A stretch of DNA of 64,000 nt. Source: Polyangiaceae bacterium (lineage in GTDB: Bacteria; Myxococcota_A; Polyangia; Polyangiales; Polyangiaceae). The position numbers were made by a program, and so were the translations under genes. The stretch covers positions 1 to 64,000 of the forward strand of contig JADJYE010000005.1 in NCBI GenBank assembly GCA_016719945.1, written 5' to 3'. This document shows, piece after piece, positions 43,258-51,773 of the stretch. The notes beneath the pieces are model-generated. The model was not told where the DNA came from and did no database searches. It saw only the letters and a list, made by a program, of their open reading frames with translations. The stretch's first letter is position 1. Every line of letters starts with the position of its first letter.

Positions 43258-43794
43258 GTGGTGAGAGTTTCGCTCTTGTCGCTGGTGGCCGCACTCCTCA
43301 TGGGGTGCGACCCTCCTTGTGAGCCCTACTGGAAGCTGCGGTGCGACAGCTGTGGGCCGACGAGCCCCGCGTGTGAGCACGCCAAACAGGCCTCGAAGAA
43401 CGAGCTGTCCGACGGCGGCCAATGCAAGAAGATGGTCGCCCTCGCCGAGAGCGAGGGCGAGCTGACGCGCAAGCGCTATTGCGCGCTGCACGAGAACGGG
43501 GAGCGCTCGCTCGACGAGCTGCGGGGGCCGTGGCGCTGCGGCGCGACGAAGATCGCGTTTCGTCGGCCCGCGACCGCGTCGAAGCAGAGCGCGGACCCCC
43601 AGCAGATCGTGGTCGACGGGGTGGCGACCAAGATCTGGAACGTCCGCACCTCGACGTTTCAGATCGAGGGCGCGCCCGCTTGCAACTATTGGCTCATGCC
43701 CCACGAAGAGTCGGACGGCGACGTCGGTCTCGCGCTCTCGTGCGCACACGCCGTCGGCGGACTGCCCAGCCACATGCTGCGCTGCGTGAAGTGA
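43258..43794 (+). CDS. Cys-rich hypothetical lipoprotein
   Basis: 178 residues from GTG. Signal peptide with lipobox ALLMGC. The mature protein has eleven or so cysteines (CDPPCEPYWKLRCDSCG, CEHAKQ, QCKKM, RYCALH, WRCGATK, ACNYW, LSCAHA), probably forming disulphides in the periplasm. The segment KKMVALAESEGELTRKRYCA is helical. Family not recognised. Confidence 0.6.
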   Translation: MVRVSLLSLVAALLMGCDPPCEPYWKLRCDSCGPTSPACEHAKQASKNELSDGGQCKKMVALAESEGELTRKRYCALHENGERSLDELRGPWRCGATKIAFRRPATASKQSADPQQIVVDGVATKIWNVRTSTFQIEGAPACNYWLMPHEESDGDVGLALSCAHAVGGLPSHMLRCVK

Positions 43795-43864
43795 GCAGGG
43801 ACCCCGCGCGGGGGGCCGCCGTTGTTCGTCGACGCGAGGCCTCGTGCGCTATCCTTGCGCCCAC

Positions 43865-45928
43865 GTGAACGAAGACCCCTCCTCGAAGTCGCCGCCCGGA
43901 GGGGACCCCCGCTTCGAGATCGGGCAGCTCCTCGCCGGCCGTTACGAGATCGAACGCCTGCTCGGCCGCGGAGCGATGGGCGTCGTCTATCGCGTCCGCG
44001 ACCATGAGCTCGACGAGATCGTCGCCCTGAAGCTCCTGCGCCGAGAGCTGGTCGGCTCCGCGGAGATGCTGGCGCGCTTCCGCACGGAGGTGAAGCTCGC
44101 CCGCCGCGTCACCCACCGCAACGTGGCCAGGACGTTCGACATCGGGGAGCACGACGGCGAGCGCTTCCTCACGATGGAGCTCATCGACGGCGCGTCCCTC
44201 GCAGACGTGCTCGAGAAGGAAGGGCCGCTCGAGATCTCGCGCGCGCTCGACATCACCAAGCAGATGGCCAAGGGCATGGCCGCCGCGCACGACGCCGGCG
44301 TGATCCACCGGGACCTGAAGCCAGAGAACGTGTCGCTCGAGAGGCGCGGCCGCGTCGTCCTGATGGATTTCGGTATCGCTCGGACGAGCGTCGTCGAGGC
44401 CCCATCGCAGACCGTGGGGGGGATGATCGGCACGCCGACCTACATGGCGCCCGAGCAGGTCGTGGGCAGCCCCGACGTGGACGCGCGGGCCGACCTCTAC
44501 GCCGCAGGGGCCGTGCTCTACGAGATGCTCACCGGGCGCGTGCCGTGGAGCGGCCCATCGGCCTATGTGGTGGCGACGGCTCGCCTCACGTCACCTCCGC
44601 CCGACCCGCGGGACCATCGACCGGAGCTGTCGGCGGAGGTCGCCGCGCTGGTGATGAAGTGCATGGCGCGCGCGCCTGAGCGTCGGTTCGCGGACGCGCG
44701 AGAGCTGCTGGAGGCGCTCGCTGAGCTGCCGAGCCCCATGCTCGGCGGCGCCACGACAGCCCCTGGTGCCAGCGAGGTGCCGCGCGCAGCTGCAGGCTCG
44801 AGCTCGTCTTCGTCGCCCGCCGCGAGCACACGCTTCGAACGGCGTTATGGCACGGAGGGGCTCCGCGACGACCTCACAGAGCAGCTCCACCTCATGGCGC
44901 ACGCCTCGCCATCGTATCGCCGTCTGCTCGAGGAGCTCGATGAGCTGCTCGCGTCGGAGGCCGCCGTCGAGGTCCTCGCGGGCTTCGACCGCGCGTGGCA
45001 GCGGCGCTCGTTCGAGGGACCGTACGAGCGTCCTCTGCTCACGCTCGCGGCCCTGCGGGCAGACGCACGCTCCGAGGGCGCCGCGCACCCGCTCTACGCG
45101 GCCATCGCGGCCGAGGTGCCAGACTCGCGCGCGGTGACGGCGGAGGCGCTCCGCTCGGCTCTCGCGCGCGAGCGCATCGGCTTCTGGATCACCCTGCGCA
45201 CGCGGCGAGTGCAGACCAACGAGGTCACTCGCTCGCTGGCGTGGCTTTGGCCGGCGACGCTGGCTGGAGCCGGCGGCAGCAGCCGCCCGCTGAGCCTCTT
45301 CGACATCGGCGCGAGCGCGGGGCTGAACCTCGTCGCCGAGGCTGTCGAGGTTCGCTGGAGACGCTCCACGGGGGCCTCGCTCTCGGTCGCGCGAGACCTC
45401 GATATCCGTCGGCGAACAGGCTTCGATCCGCGGCCGCTCGACGTGACACGCGCCGAGGACCGCGACTGGCTGAAGGCCTGCGTCTGGCCCGAGCAGCGGG
45501 CGCGGCTCGAGCGGCTCGACGCTGCCATCGCTGCGTTCCCGAAGGCGTCACCCCGCCCGGAGCTCTTGTTGCTGCGCGCCTCGTCCGCGCCGGCGAAGCT
45601 CGAGGCGGTCACCGAGGGCCACCCCGAAGAGCTCGCGATCGCGTACCAGACGCTCGTCAGCGGCTACATGCCCTCCGACGAGCGCGACGCGTACGAAGCG
45701 GGCATGCGCGCGTGGCTCGCGCGCGGCCCGCGAGGGCGACGCGTCTGGTCCACCCTCGAGCTCGCAGAGATCGGCGAGCCCGACGTGTCGTGCGCGCTCG
45801 ACGTTCACGTGGGGACGGGCGGCGCGGTCGAGGTTGTTCGGCTCGGGCGAACGAGCTACCACCCGGAGACGATCGTCGTCGCCGAAGGAGCCGAAGCCCG
45901 ACTCGCCGAGCTGCTCCGCGCGAGCTGA
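43865..45928 (+). CDS. Ser/Thr protein kinase fused to DUF2332 domain
   Basis: 687 residues from GTG 43865. Kinase domain (about 20-290): Gly loop LGRGAMGVVYRV, Lys in IVALKLLR, catalytic HRDLKPENVSL, DFGIAR, GTPTYMAPEQ. After a Ser-rich linker (SSSSSPAAS) comes an about 360-residue DUF2332 domain: RYGTEGLRDDLTEQLHLMAH, ERIGFWITLRTRRVQTNEVT, LFDIGASAGLNLVAEAVEVR and PDVSCALDVHVGTGG. DUF2332 is a methyltransferase-like family of unknown activity. No transmembrane helix is obvious, so the protein is probably cytosolic. The frame runs through unbroken. Confidence 0.85.
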   Translation: MNEDPSSKSPPGGDPRFEIGQLLAGRYEIERLLGRGAMGVVYRVRDHELDEIVALKLLRRELVGSAEMLARFRTEVKLARRVTHRNVARTFDIGEHDGERFLTMELIDGASLADVLEKEGPLEISRALDITKQMAKGMAAAHDAGVIHRDLKPENVSLERRGRVVLMDFGIARTSVVEAPSQTVGGMIGTPTYMAPEQVVGSPDVDARADLYAAGAVLYEMLTGRVPWSGPSAYVVATARLTSPPPDPRDHRPELSAEVAALVMKCMARAPERRFADARELLEALAELPSPMLGGATTAPGASEVPRAAAGSSSSSSPAASTRFERRYGTEGLRDDLTEQLHLMAHASPSYRRLLEELDELLASEAAVEVLAGFDRAWQRRSFEGPYERPLLTLAALRADARSEGAAHPLYAAIAAEVPDSRAVTAEALRSALARERIGFWITLRTRRVQTNEVTRSLAWLWPATLAGAGGSSRPLSLFDIGASAGLNLVAEAVEVRWRRSTGASLSVARDLDIRRRTGFDPRPLDVTRAEDRDWLKACVWPEQRARLERLDAAIAAFPKASPRPELLLLRASSAPAKLEAVTEGHPEELAIAYQTLVSGYMPSDERDAYEAGMRAWLARGPRGRRVWSTLELAEIGEPDVSCALDVHVGTGGAVEVVRLGRTSYHPETIVVAEGAEARLAELLRAS

Positions 45929-45941
45929 CCCCCGCCGACGC

Positions 45942-48900
45942 CTATCCCGCGGCGATCTTGGTCGCTTGGAAGAACCCCGCGGGCATCGGTCGAGCCAGCT
46001 CCCACTCGAGCTGCATCGGTCGAGCCCCGCGATGGGTGGCGTAGAACACCTCGCCGAGGAAGAGGTAGGGCATGGTCTCGCCGCGCGCGTCGGTGCGTCG
46101 CCGGCGAACGAAGGCTAGGCTGTGGACGTCGGCTCCGCGCACCGTGCAGAGATAGCGGCGGCCCGTCTCCGTGTCGGGGTGGCAGTTGCCGACTGTCTCC
46201 CAGTGAAAGCGGACCGGCGACATCGCGTAGTCGTTGTAGAGGGTGGTCGGCGAGTACTCCTTTTCGCTCTTCTCGAGGGTGATGAAATGCAGGTCTGACC
46301 TCCATCTCTCGCAGCGAAAGCTGCCGGTCTGAATGCGTTTGATCCCGCCCTTCGCGGTGCGCTCGTCGACCGCCGTCATGGCTTCGTCGAGCGTGTAGGT
46401 CCCGTGGACGCGCAGAGGAAGCGCCGCCAGGACACCGTCGAGCGGATGGGTCAGGTGGCGCACGCGATCAGCGAGGAGGTCGAGCAGCTCCGCGATCTCT
46501 GAGCGAAGCGCGTCGCTCTTCCAGAGCGCGCTCCATGCCTCACCCAGCTCGGTAAACGGCCTCCGAACGTAGCCGAGCAAGGCGAAGAGCAGGCGCTGCA
46601 GCGGTTCAGCGGCGTCTGCGCGGGGAGGCGAGCTTGCGCGAAGGAGCGCCCGCATCCCGTCGAGCCGGAGCGAGTCGTCGACGTGAAGCATCCGACCGAG
46701 TGCCCGCTCGAGCTGGTCGTCGTCGGGGCCCCGACGCCCGAGCGAAACGCCGGCCGCGCGGCGCAGGGACGTCCAGCAGCGCCCCTGGCTGTACACGTCC
46801 TCGAGGTCGACGCCGGCGTCCTGGATGAACGTTGCGAGTGAGACCGAAGGACCGCGCTGGGCGACGGTAGTCCGCAGATCGTCGATCAGCCCGCGGACCC
46901 CGAGCCCGAGCTGCTGCTGGATATTCTCTAGCACTGTCGCCTGCGCTTGCTTGTCTAGCTGGATCGCGCAACCGCTCGGCAGCGAAGGGAAGCCTCGCTC
47001 GACCGCTCTCTCCACAATTCGCCGAGTGCCGCCGATGATGGCCCGATAGCGATGGTCGAAGCGGAAGCGACGGCTTGCGCTCCCGATGAAGTCGAGCACA
47101 GTCAGGCACTCCTTACCGTCGGCGCGACGAAGGCCGCGCCCGAGCTGCTGAAGGAAGACCGTCGCGCTCTCGGTGGGCCTCAGGAACAGCACTGTGTCGA
47201 CATCAGGTAGGTCGACGCCCTCATTGAAGAGGTCGACGCTGAACAGGCACCGGAGCGCGCCCGCCTGGAGGTCTCGTAGGCGAGCGTCACGCTCCTGGAG
47301 CCTCGTCTCTCCCGAGACCATCGCAGAGGGGATGCCCCTACCATTGAACGTCCGCGTCATGAGCTCGGCGTGCGCGATGTCGACACAGAACCCCAACGCG
47401 CGCATCTTCGAGACATCCGTGACCTTCTTCGCTACCTCCTGGACGACGCGCAGCGCGAACAGGTGATCGGCGGTGTAGACGTTGCTCAGCGCGGCGGTGT
47501 CGTAGCGACCGCGCGACCACCTTACCCCGGACACGTCAGGCGCCCCGCCGATGCCGAAGTACTGAAAGGGCGACAGCAGCCCCTGGTCGAGCGCCTTCCA
47601 CAGCCGAAGCTCCGAAGCGACGCGGCCATCGAACCACCGCAGGATGCTCTGCCCGTCGGTCCGCTCGGGAGTGGCGGTGAGCCCGAGGAGCACCCGCGGC
47701 TTCAGCCGGTCGAGCAGGCGCTCATACGTCGGAGCCGCTGCATGATGAAACTCGTCGACAATGACCACATCGAAGTGGTCGGGTGGGATCTTCTCGAGCG
47801 TCTCCTCCGTCAGCGACTGGATGCTCGCGAAGACATGGCTCCACCGGTCCGGTCGCTCCCCCGCGACCAGCTGCTCCCCGAAGGCCCCGTCACGCAGGAC
47901 GACCTTGAAGGTCGCCTGGCTCTGGGCCAGGATCTCCCGCCGATGCGCGATGAACAGGAGCCGGTCGCGCGGCAGCTCCGACCTCAGTCGCTTGTAGTCG
48001 AGCGCAGCGATCACGGTCTTCCCGGTCCCGGTCGCGGCGACGCAGAGGTTCCGCGTGTGACCATTCGCCCGCTCCGCGGCGAGCTCTTCGAGCATCTCCA
48101 CCTGATGAGGGCGGGGCTGCACATCGAGGATGAGGAAGGGCTCCAGTTGAGCGCGTCGCGACCGATCTATGGCGTGATCGAACTCGTCGCGGTCGAAGGG
48201 GCGGAAGGCAGTGTCCTCCCAATATTGCTCGAACGTAGCTGAGAACTTCTCGAGGATCGGCCCATTGTCGACCTGCGACAGGCGCACGTTCCACTCAAGC
48301 CCGTCGAGCATGGCCGCCGCCGAGAGGTTCGACGAGCCGACGAAGGCGGTCGAAAAACCGCTCTCGCGATGCAAGAGCCACGCTTTCGCGTGTAGCCGCG
48401 TCTGCTGCGAGTCGTACGAAACCCGGACCTGCGCGCCCATCTCCACCAACGCGTCCAGCGCGCGCCGCTCGGTCGCCATCATGTAGGCGGTGGTCAGCAC
48501 GCGGAGCGCCTGCCCACCCCGCCGCTCACAGAACGCCAAGAGCTGCTCCTCCACCAAACGAAGCCCGCTCCACTTCAGGAACGAGCACAGCACGTCGAGC
48601 CGATCTGCCGACGCGATCTCTCGCCCAAGCTCCGGGCCCAGGCTGAGATCGTGCGGGCCATTCACCAGCAGGTCGCTGTTCGCGAGGGGAATGCGCGGAC
48701 GTGCCGGAACCCGCGGTCTCGCCGGCTCCTGCACCGCCTCCAGGATCGCCAGCAGTTGCCTCGGCGGAGGCGCGACCTGATCGCCCTCGAGCACCACGCC
48801 TTTCGGCGCTCCCTCCCGAAGGAGCTCGAGCACCTTGTTCACCAGCCTCAGCTGCCGGTCCCGACGATCTTCACCCTCCAGCGACGCCAGCGCGCGCACC

Positions 48901-49070
48901 ACGCGGGGGTGGAGCAGCCGCGCCAACGCGACGGGCGCGTGGTGCTCGTCGAGCTCGCCGGTCTGCGCGAGCTCGGGGGCGACGGCGTTGAGGAGAGCGT
49001 CGACCTCGCGGGTGATGGGTTGGTCGTACAGCCCCGGGCTGAGGTGGGGTTTGGCGCGGGGGGCGGTCAT
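45942..49070 (-). CDS. PLD-nuclease / SF2 helicase / DUF3427 protein
   Basis: 1042 residues. The N-terminal PLD-like nuclease has its HxK motif in LHAKAWLLHRESG and the matching AFVGSSNLSAAAM. SF2 helicase: Walker A AATGTGKTVIAALD, DEFHHAA (motif II), LLGLTATPERTDG (motif III), VDLFNEGVDLPDVDTV, FLQQLGRGLRRADGK (motif VI). The C-terminus fits DUF3427 (SEKEYSPTTLYNDYAMSPVR, then FHWETVGNCHP). This domain set is found in presumed restriction or defence helicases. It stands alone and convergent with the kinase gene (13 bp between stops). Full length, no frameshift. Confidence 0.85.
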   Translation of the reverse strand: MTAPRAKPHLSPGLYDQPITREVDALLNAVAPELAQTGELDEHHAPVALARLLHPRVVRALASLEGEDRRDRQLRLVNKVLELLREGAPKGVVLEGDQVAPPPRQLLAILEAVQEPARPRVPARPRIPLANSDLLVNGPHDLSLGPELGREIASADRLDVLCSFLKWSGLRLVEEQLLAFCERRGGQALRVLTTAYMMATERRALDALVEMGAQVRVSYDSQQTRLHAKAWLLHRESGFSTAFVGSSNLSAAAMLDGLEWNVRLSQVDNGPILEKFSATFEQYWEDTAFRPFDRDEFDHAIDRSRRAQLEPFLILDVQPRPHQVEMLEELAAERANGHTRNLCVAATGTGKTVIAALDYKRLRSELPRDRLLFIAHRREILAQSQATFKVVLRDGAFGEQLVAGERPDRWSHVFASIQSLTEETLEKIPPDHFDVVIVDEFHHAAAPTYERLLDRLKPRVLLGLTATPERTDGQSILRWFDGRVASELRLWKALDQGLLSPFQYFGIGGAPDVSGVRWSRGRYDTAALSNVYTADHLFALRVVQEVAKKVTDVSKMRALGFCVDIAHAELMTRTFNGRGIPSAMVSGETRLQERDARLRDLQAGALRCLFSVDLFNEGVDLPDVDTVLFLRPTESATVFLQQLGRGLRRADGKECLTVLDFIGSASRRFRFDHRYRAIIGGTRRIVERAVERGFPSLPSGCAIQLDKQAQATVLENIQQQLGLGVRGLIDDLRTTVAQRGPSVSLATFIQDAGVDLEDVYSQGRCWTSLRRAAGVSLGRRGPDDDQLERALGRMLHVDDSLRLDGMRALLRASSPPRADAAEPLQRLLFALLGYVRRPFTELGEAWSALWKSDALRSEIAELLDLLADRVRHLTHPLDGVLAALPLRVHGTYTLDEAMTAVDERTAKGGIKRIQTGSFRCERWRSDLHFITLEKSEKEYSPTTLYNDYAMSPVRFHWETVGNCHPDTETGRRYLCTVRGADVHSLAFVRRRRTDARGETMPYLFLGEVFYATHRGARPMQLEWELARPMPAGFFQATKIAAG

Positions 49071-49262
49071 GGTGCCGAGAGAGACTATCCGCTTGGGCTA
49101 CCCGGTCGCAGCGTGAAGCCACCAAGCCCGCGCGCTTCGGGCGAGCCACCGCTCGCAGATGCCCTGCATATCCCTCGGCGATCGCTGCCATACCGCGGTT
49201 TTTTTGTCGCTTCCGGCCTCCGCTTGACGACACGAGCCGCCACCGCCGATGCTCGAGTCGAT

Positions 49263-50651
49263 ATGCGCTCCTCCCGCCACGCGTCGACGCTCGCTGGACT
49301 CGTCATGTTGACAGGGCTGGCCTCGTGCTCGGACGACGGCGGCTCCGGGGCGGGCGGCTCCGGCGCGGGTGGAGCGTCCGGTGGGGGCGGCGCGCGAGCA
49401 GCGGGCGGCTCCGGCGCCGGTGGGGAGCCCCAGTCGAGCGGCGGGGGTGGCGCCGGGAGCGAGCCGGCTGGCTCCCTCGACACCTCCTTCGCAGAGTCTG
49501 GCATCGCCACGTTCGACGCCGGGTTCGACGACCGGGGGCGCGCCGTCGCCATCGACCCCGACGGGAAGGTCATCGTCGCTGGGAAGAGCAACGACGACTT
49601 CCTCCTGGCTCGCTTCCAGCCGAGCGGCTCGGTGGACAGCCAATTCGGCTCCGCTGGCGCGGTGTTCACCGACATCGGGACCTCCTACGACGAGGGCAAG
49701 TCGCTCGCCGCGATCGCCGGCGGGAAGCTCCTGCTCGCCGGGATCAGCACGGTCGGAGGCAACGCCAACTTCTCGATCGCTCGCTATCTGTACGACGGCT
49801 CGCTCGACCTCGGCTTCTCGGGCGATGGCAAGGCCACGGTGGGGGTGAGCAGCGGCAGCGACGAGGGCAAATCGCTCATCGTGCAGAGCGACGGCAAGCT
49901 CGTGATCGCGGGCAAGACGTTCAATGGGACCGATGACGACTTCCTCGTAGTGAGGTTCGTCGAGAGCGGGGAGCTCGACCCGTCCTTCGGGGCAGGCGGC
50001 CTCGTGATCGTGGACATCGGCGGCTTCGACGACGAGGGCAACGCGGTCCGGCAGCAGCCCGATGGCAAGCTCGTCGTGGCGGGGTACAGCTCGAACGGGG
50101 CCGACGAGGACTTCGCGGTGCTGCGGCTCGACCTGGATGGTGGCCTTGACGACACGTTCGGGGTCGGTGGCATCGCGGTGACGCCGCTGGGCGAGGGGGC
50201 CGATATCGCGTTCGGAGCGGCGCTCCAGTCGGACGGCTCGATCGTGCTCGGGGGCATCAGCTTCGACGGCACGCAGAACCAGCTCGCCGCCGCGCGCTTC
50301 GAGGCGGACGGTGACCTCGACGCGACCTTCGATGGCGACGGCCTGTGGACCGGGATCATCGGCGGCATGGGCGACGAGTGCACCTCCATCGCGGTCGACG
50401 ACGCTGGCAGGCTCCTCCTTGGGGGGACGACCTTCAATGGAGCGGACCGGGACTTCGCGCTCGTGAGGCTGCTACCCAATGGCGCCTTCGACACCGCGTT
50501 CGGTGAAGGCGGCGTGGTCACGACGCCGATCGGGGACGACAATGACGGCTCGTTCTCCATGGCGCTGGCCACGGACGGGAGGATCGTCCTCGCAGGAGAG
50601 ACGGACAACGGGGTCGACTTCGACCTCGCCGTCGCGCGCTTCCACCCCTGA
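49263..50651 (+). CDS. Delta-60 repeat lipoprotein
   Basis: 462 residues. Signal with lipobox LTGLASC, a Gly/Ala-rich linker of about 45 residues, then about seven delta-60 repeats of the form DPDGKVIVAGKSNDDFLLAR...SFAESGIATFD. The repeats form a beta-propeller-like surface protein. Start at ATG 49263; the open frame extends upstream but antisense to the helicase gene. Probably surface-exposed; ligand unknown. Confidence 0.85.
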   Translation: MRSSRHASTLAGLVMLTGLASCSDDGGSGAGGSGAGGASGGGGARAAGGSGAGGEPQSSGGGGAGSEPAGSLDTSFAESGIATFDAGFDDRGRAVAIDPDGKVIVAGKSNDDFLLARFQPSGSVDSQFGSAGAVFTDIGTSYDEGKSLAAIAGGKLLLAGISTVGGNANFSIARYLYDGSLDLGFSGDGKATVGVSSGSDEGKSLIVQSDGKLVIAGKTFNGTDDDFLVVRFVESGELDPSFGAGGLVIVDIGGFDDEGNAVRQQPDGKLVVAGYSSNGADEDFAVLRLDLDGGLDDTFGVGGIAVTPLGEGADIAFGAALQSDGSIVLGGISFDGTQNQLAAARFEADGDLDATFDGDGLWTGIIGGMGDECTSIAVDDAGRLLLGGTTFNGADRDFALVRLLPNGAFDTAFGEGGVVTTPIGDDNDGSFSMALATDGRIVLAGETDNGVDFDLAVARFHP

Positions 50652-50666
50652 GGCGTCGCCTGACCG

Positions 50667-51563
50667 CTAGTTGAACTGCTCGAACAAGGACTGAATCAGC
50701 GCCTTCTTCGCGGCGGACGCTTGGTAGAAGGTGTACGTCGTGTGGCTCGCGAGGCCATTCTTGCCGTCGAGCCAGTCCTGGACCTGCGCCTGCAGCGCAG
50801 CCTTCATCGGGACGCCGACGTAGATCGCGTGGATGTGCCGCGCCTCGTCGCTCGGCCAGCCGTCGTGACCGGGGTCGCGGAAGAAGGCAGCGAAGCCTTG
50901 CGAGGCGAGCACGTCGAGGAGCTCGTAGACCTGCGCGTTCGTCAGGCCGACGGTGCGCAGGTCGGTCGCCGCGCAATACGGCTCGCCGTCGATCACGCCG
51001 TCCTGAGCGTTCGTGCCGGCGGATGCGGGCGCGCTGCCGATCGTCTGAGAGATGTCGTCGGCGTCGATGTCCGAGCAGCGGAAGCGATCCGAGGCGTCCG
51101 GGCAGAGGCCGTACTTCAACAGCGGCTCATGGGCGCACTCGGGCAGGCCCAGGTCGCAGTAGTCGTCGATCCCTGGGGGCGCGATCACGCAGCCCTCGGC
51201 GCACACCTCCAGCACGGTGGCGGGGCCTGGGCCGTTGCAGCGGTAGAGGGTCCCGGGATCACCATTCGAGACCTTGTCGCCTCCGCAATAGTCACCGACG
51301 ACCGCGTCGTCGTCACAGGTCGGGGCGGGCGGCGGCTCGGGCTGTCCACCTTCGCCCGGCCCTCCGCCGTTCGCGGAGGCACCGCCGAGGTCTGCGGACC
51401 CTCCGGTGCCCGTCGAGGTCGCCCCGCCCTCCTCGCTGCCCCCGGTCCCAGCTCCCCCTTGGGCGGGGGTCGACGTCTCCTCGCAGGCGACCACGAGGAC
51501 GAAGGTGCTCAGCAGGGTCATCCAAGCGGGGCGGCTCACGATCGGCTGGGCGGGCACGCGCAC
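50667..51563 (-). CDS. Cys-rich lipoprotein with Gly/Thr linker
   Basis: 298 residues from a GTG. Lipobox VLVVAC. The linker is GGAGTGGSEEGGATSTGTGG. Then a Cys-rich module (CDDDAVVGDYCGG, RCNGPGPATVLEVCAEGC, YCDLGLPEC) and a helical C-terminal domain (VGLTNAQVYELLDVLASQGF, then HIHAIYVGVPMKAALQAQV). The last part could be a small hydrolase-inhibitor or adhesion domain, but no family is recognised. Confidence 0.65.
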   Translation of the reverse strand: MRVPAQPIVSRPAWMTLLSTFVLVVACEETSTPAQGGAGTGGSEEGGATSTGTGGSADLGGASANGGGPGEGGQPEPPPAPTCDDDAVVGDYCGGDKVSNGDPGTLYRCNGPGPATVLEVCAEGCVIAPPGIDDYCDLGLPECAHEPLLKYGLCPDASDRFRCSDIDADDISQTIGSAPASAGTNAQDGVIDGEPYCAATDLRTVGLTNAQVYELLDVLASQGFAAFFRDPGHDGWPSDEARHIHAIYVGVPMKAALQAQVQDWLDGKNGLASHTTYTFYQASAAKKALIQSLFEQFN

Positions 51564-51773
51564 GTGCCGAGCAAGACGAGGGCCACACGAAACGGCCGCG
51601 AAAACCGGTCAGCGAGCCTCGCCTGGGGTGCCTGGTGCCCAGGTTGCTGGCCCCACCCGGCGCCGTGCGACATGAGCCCACCCCTGCTAGTCATGGGCCC
51701 TGGGGAATAACGAGCCTGGCTCGCGTGTCACCGCGAGCCTGGAGGTTCGTCATGCTCTGGGGAGAGACCAGCC

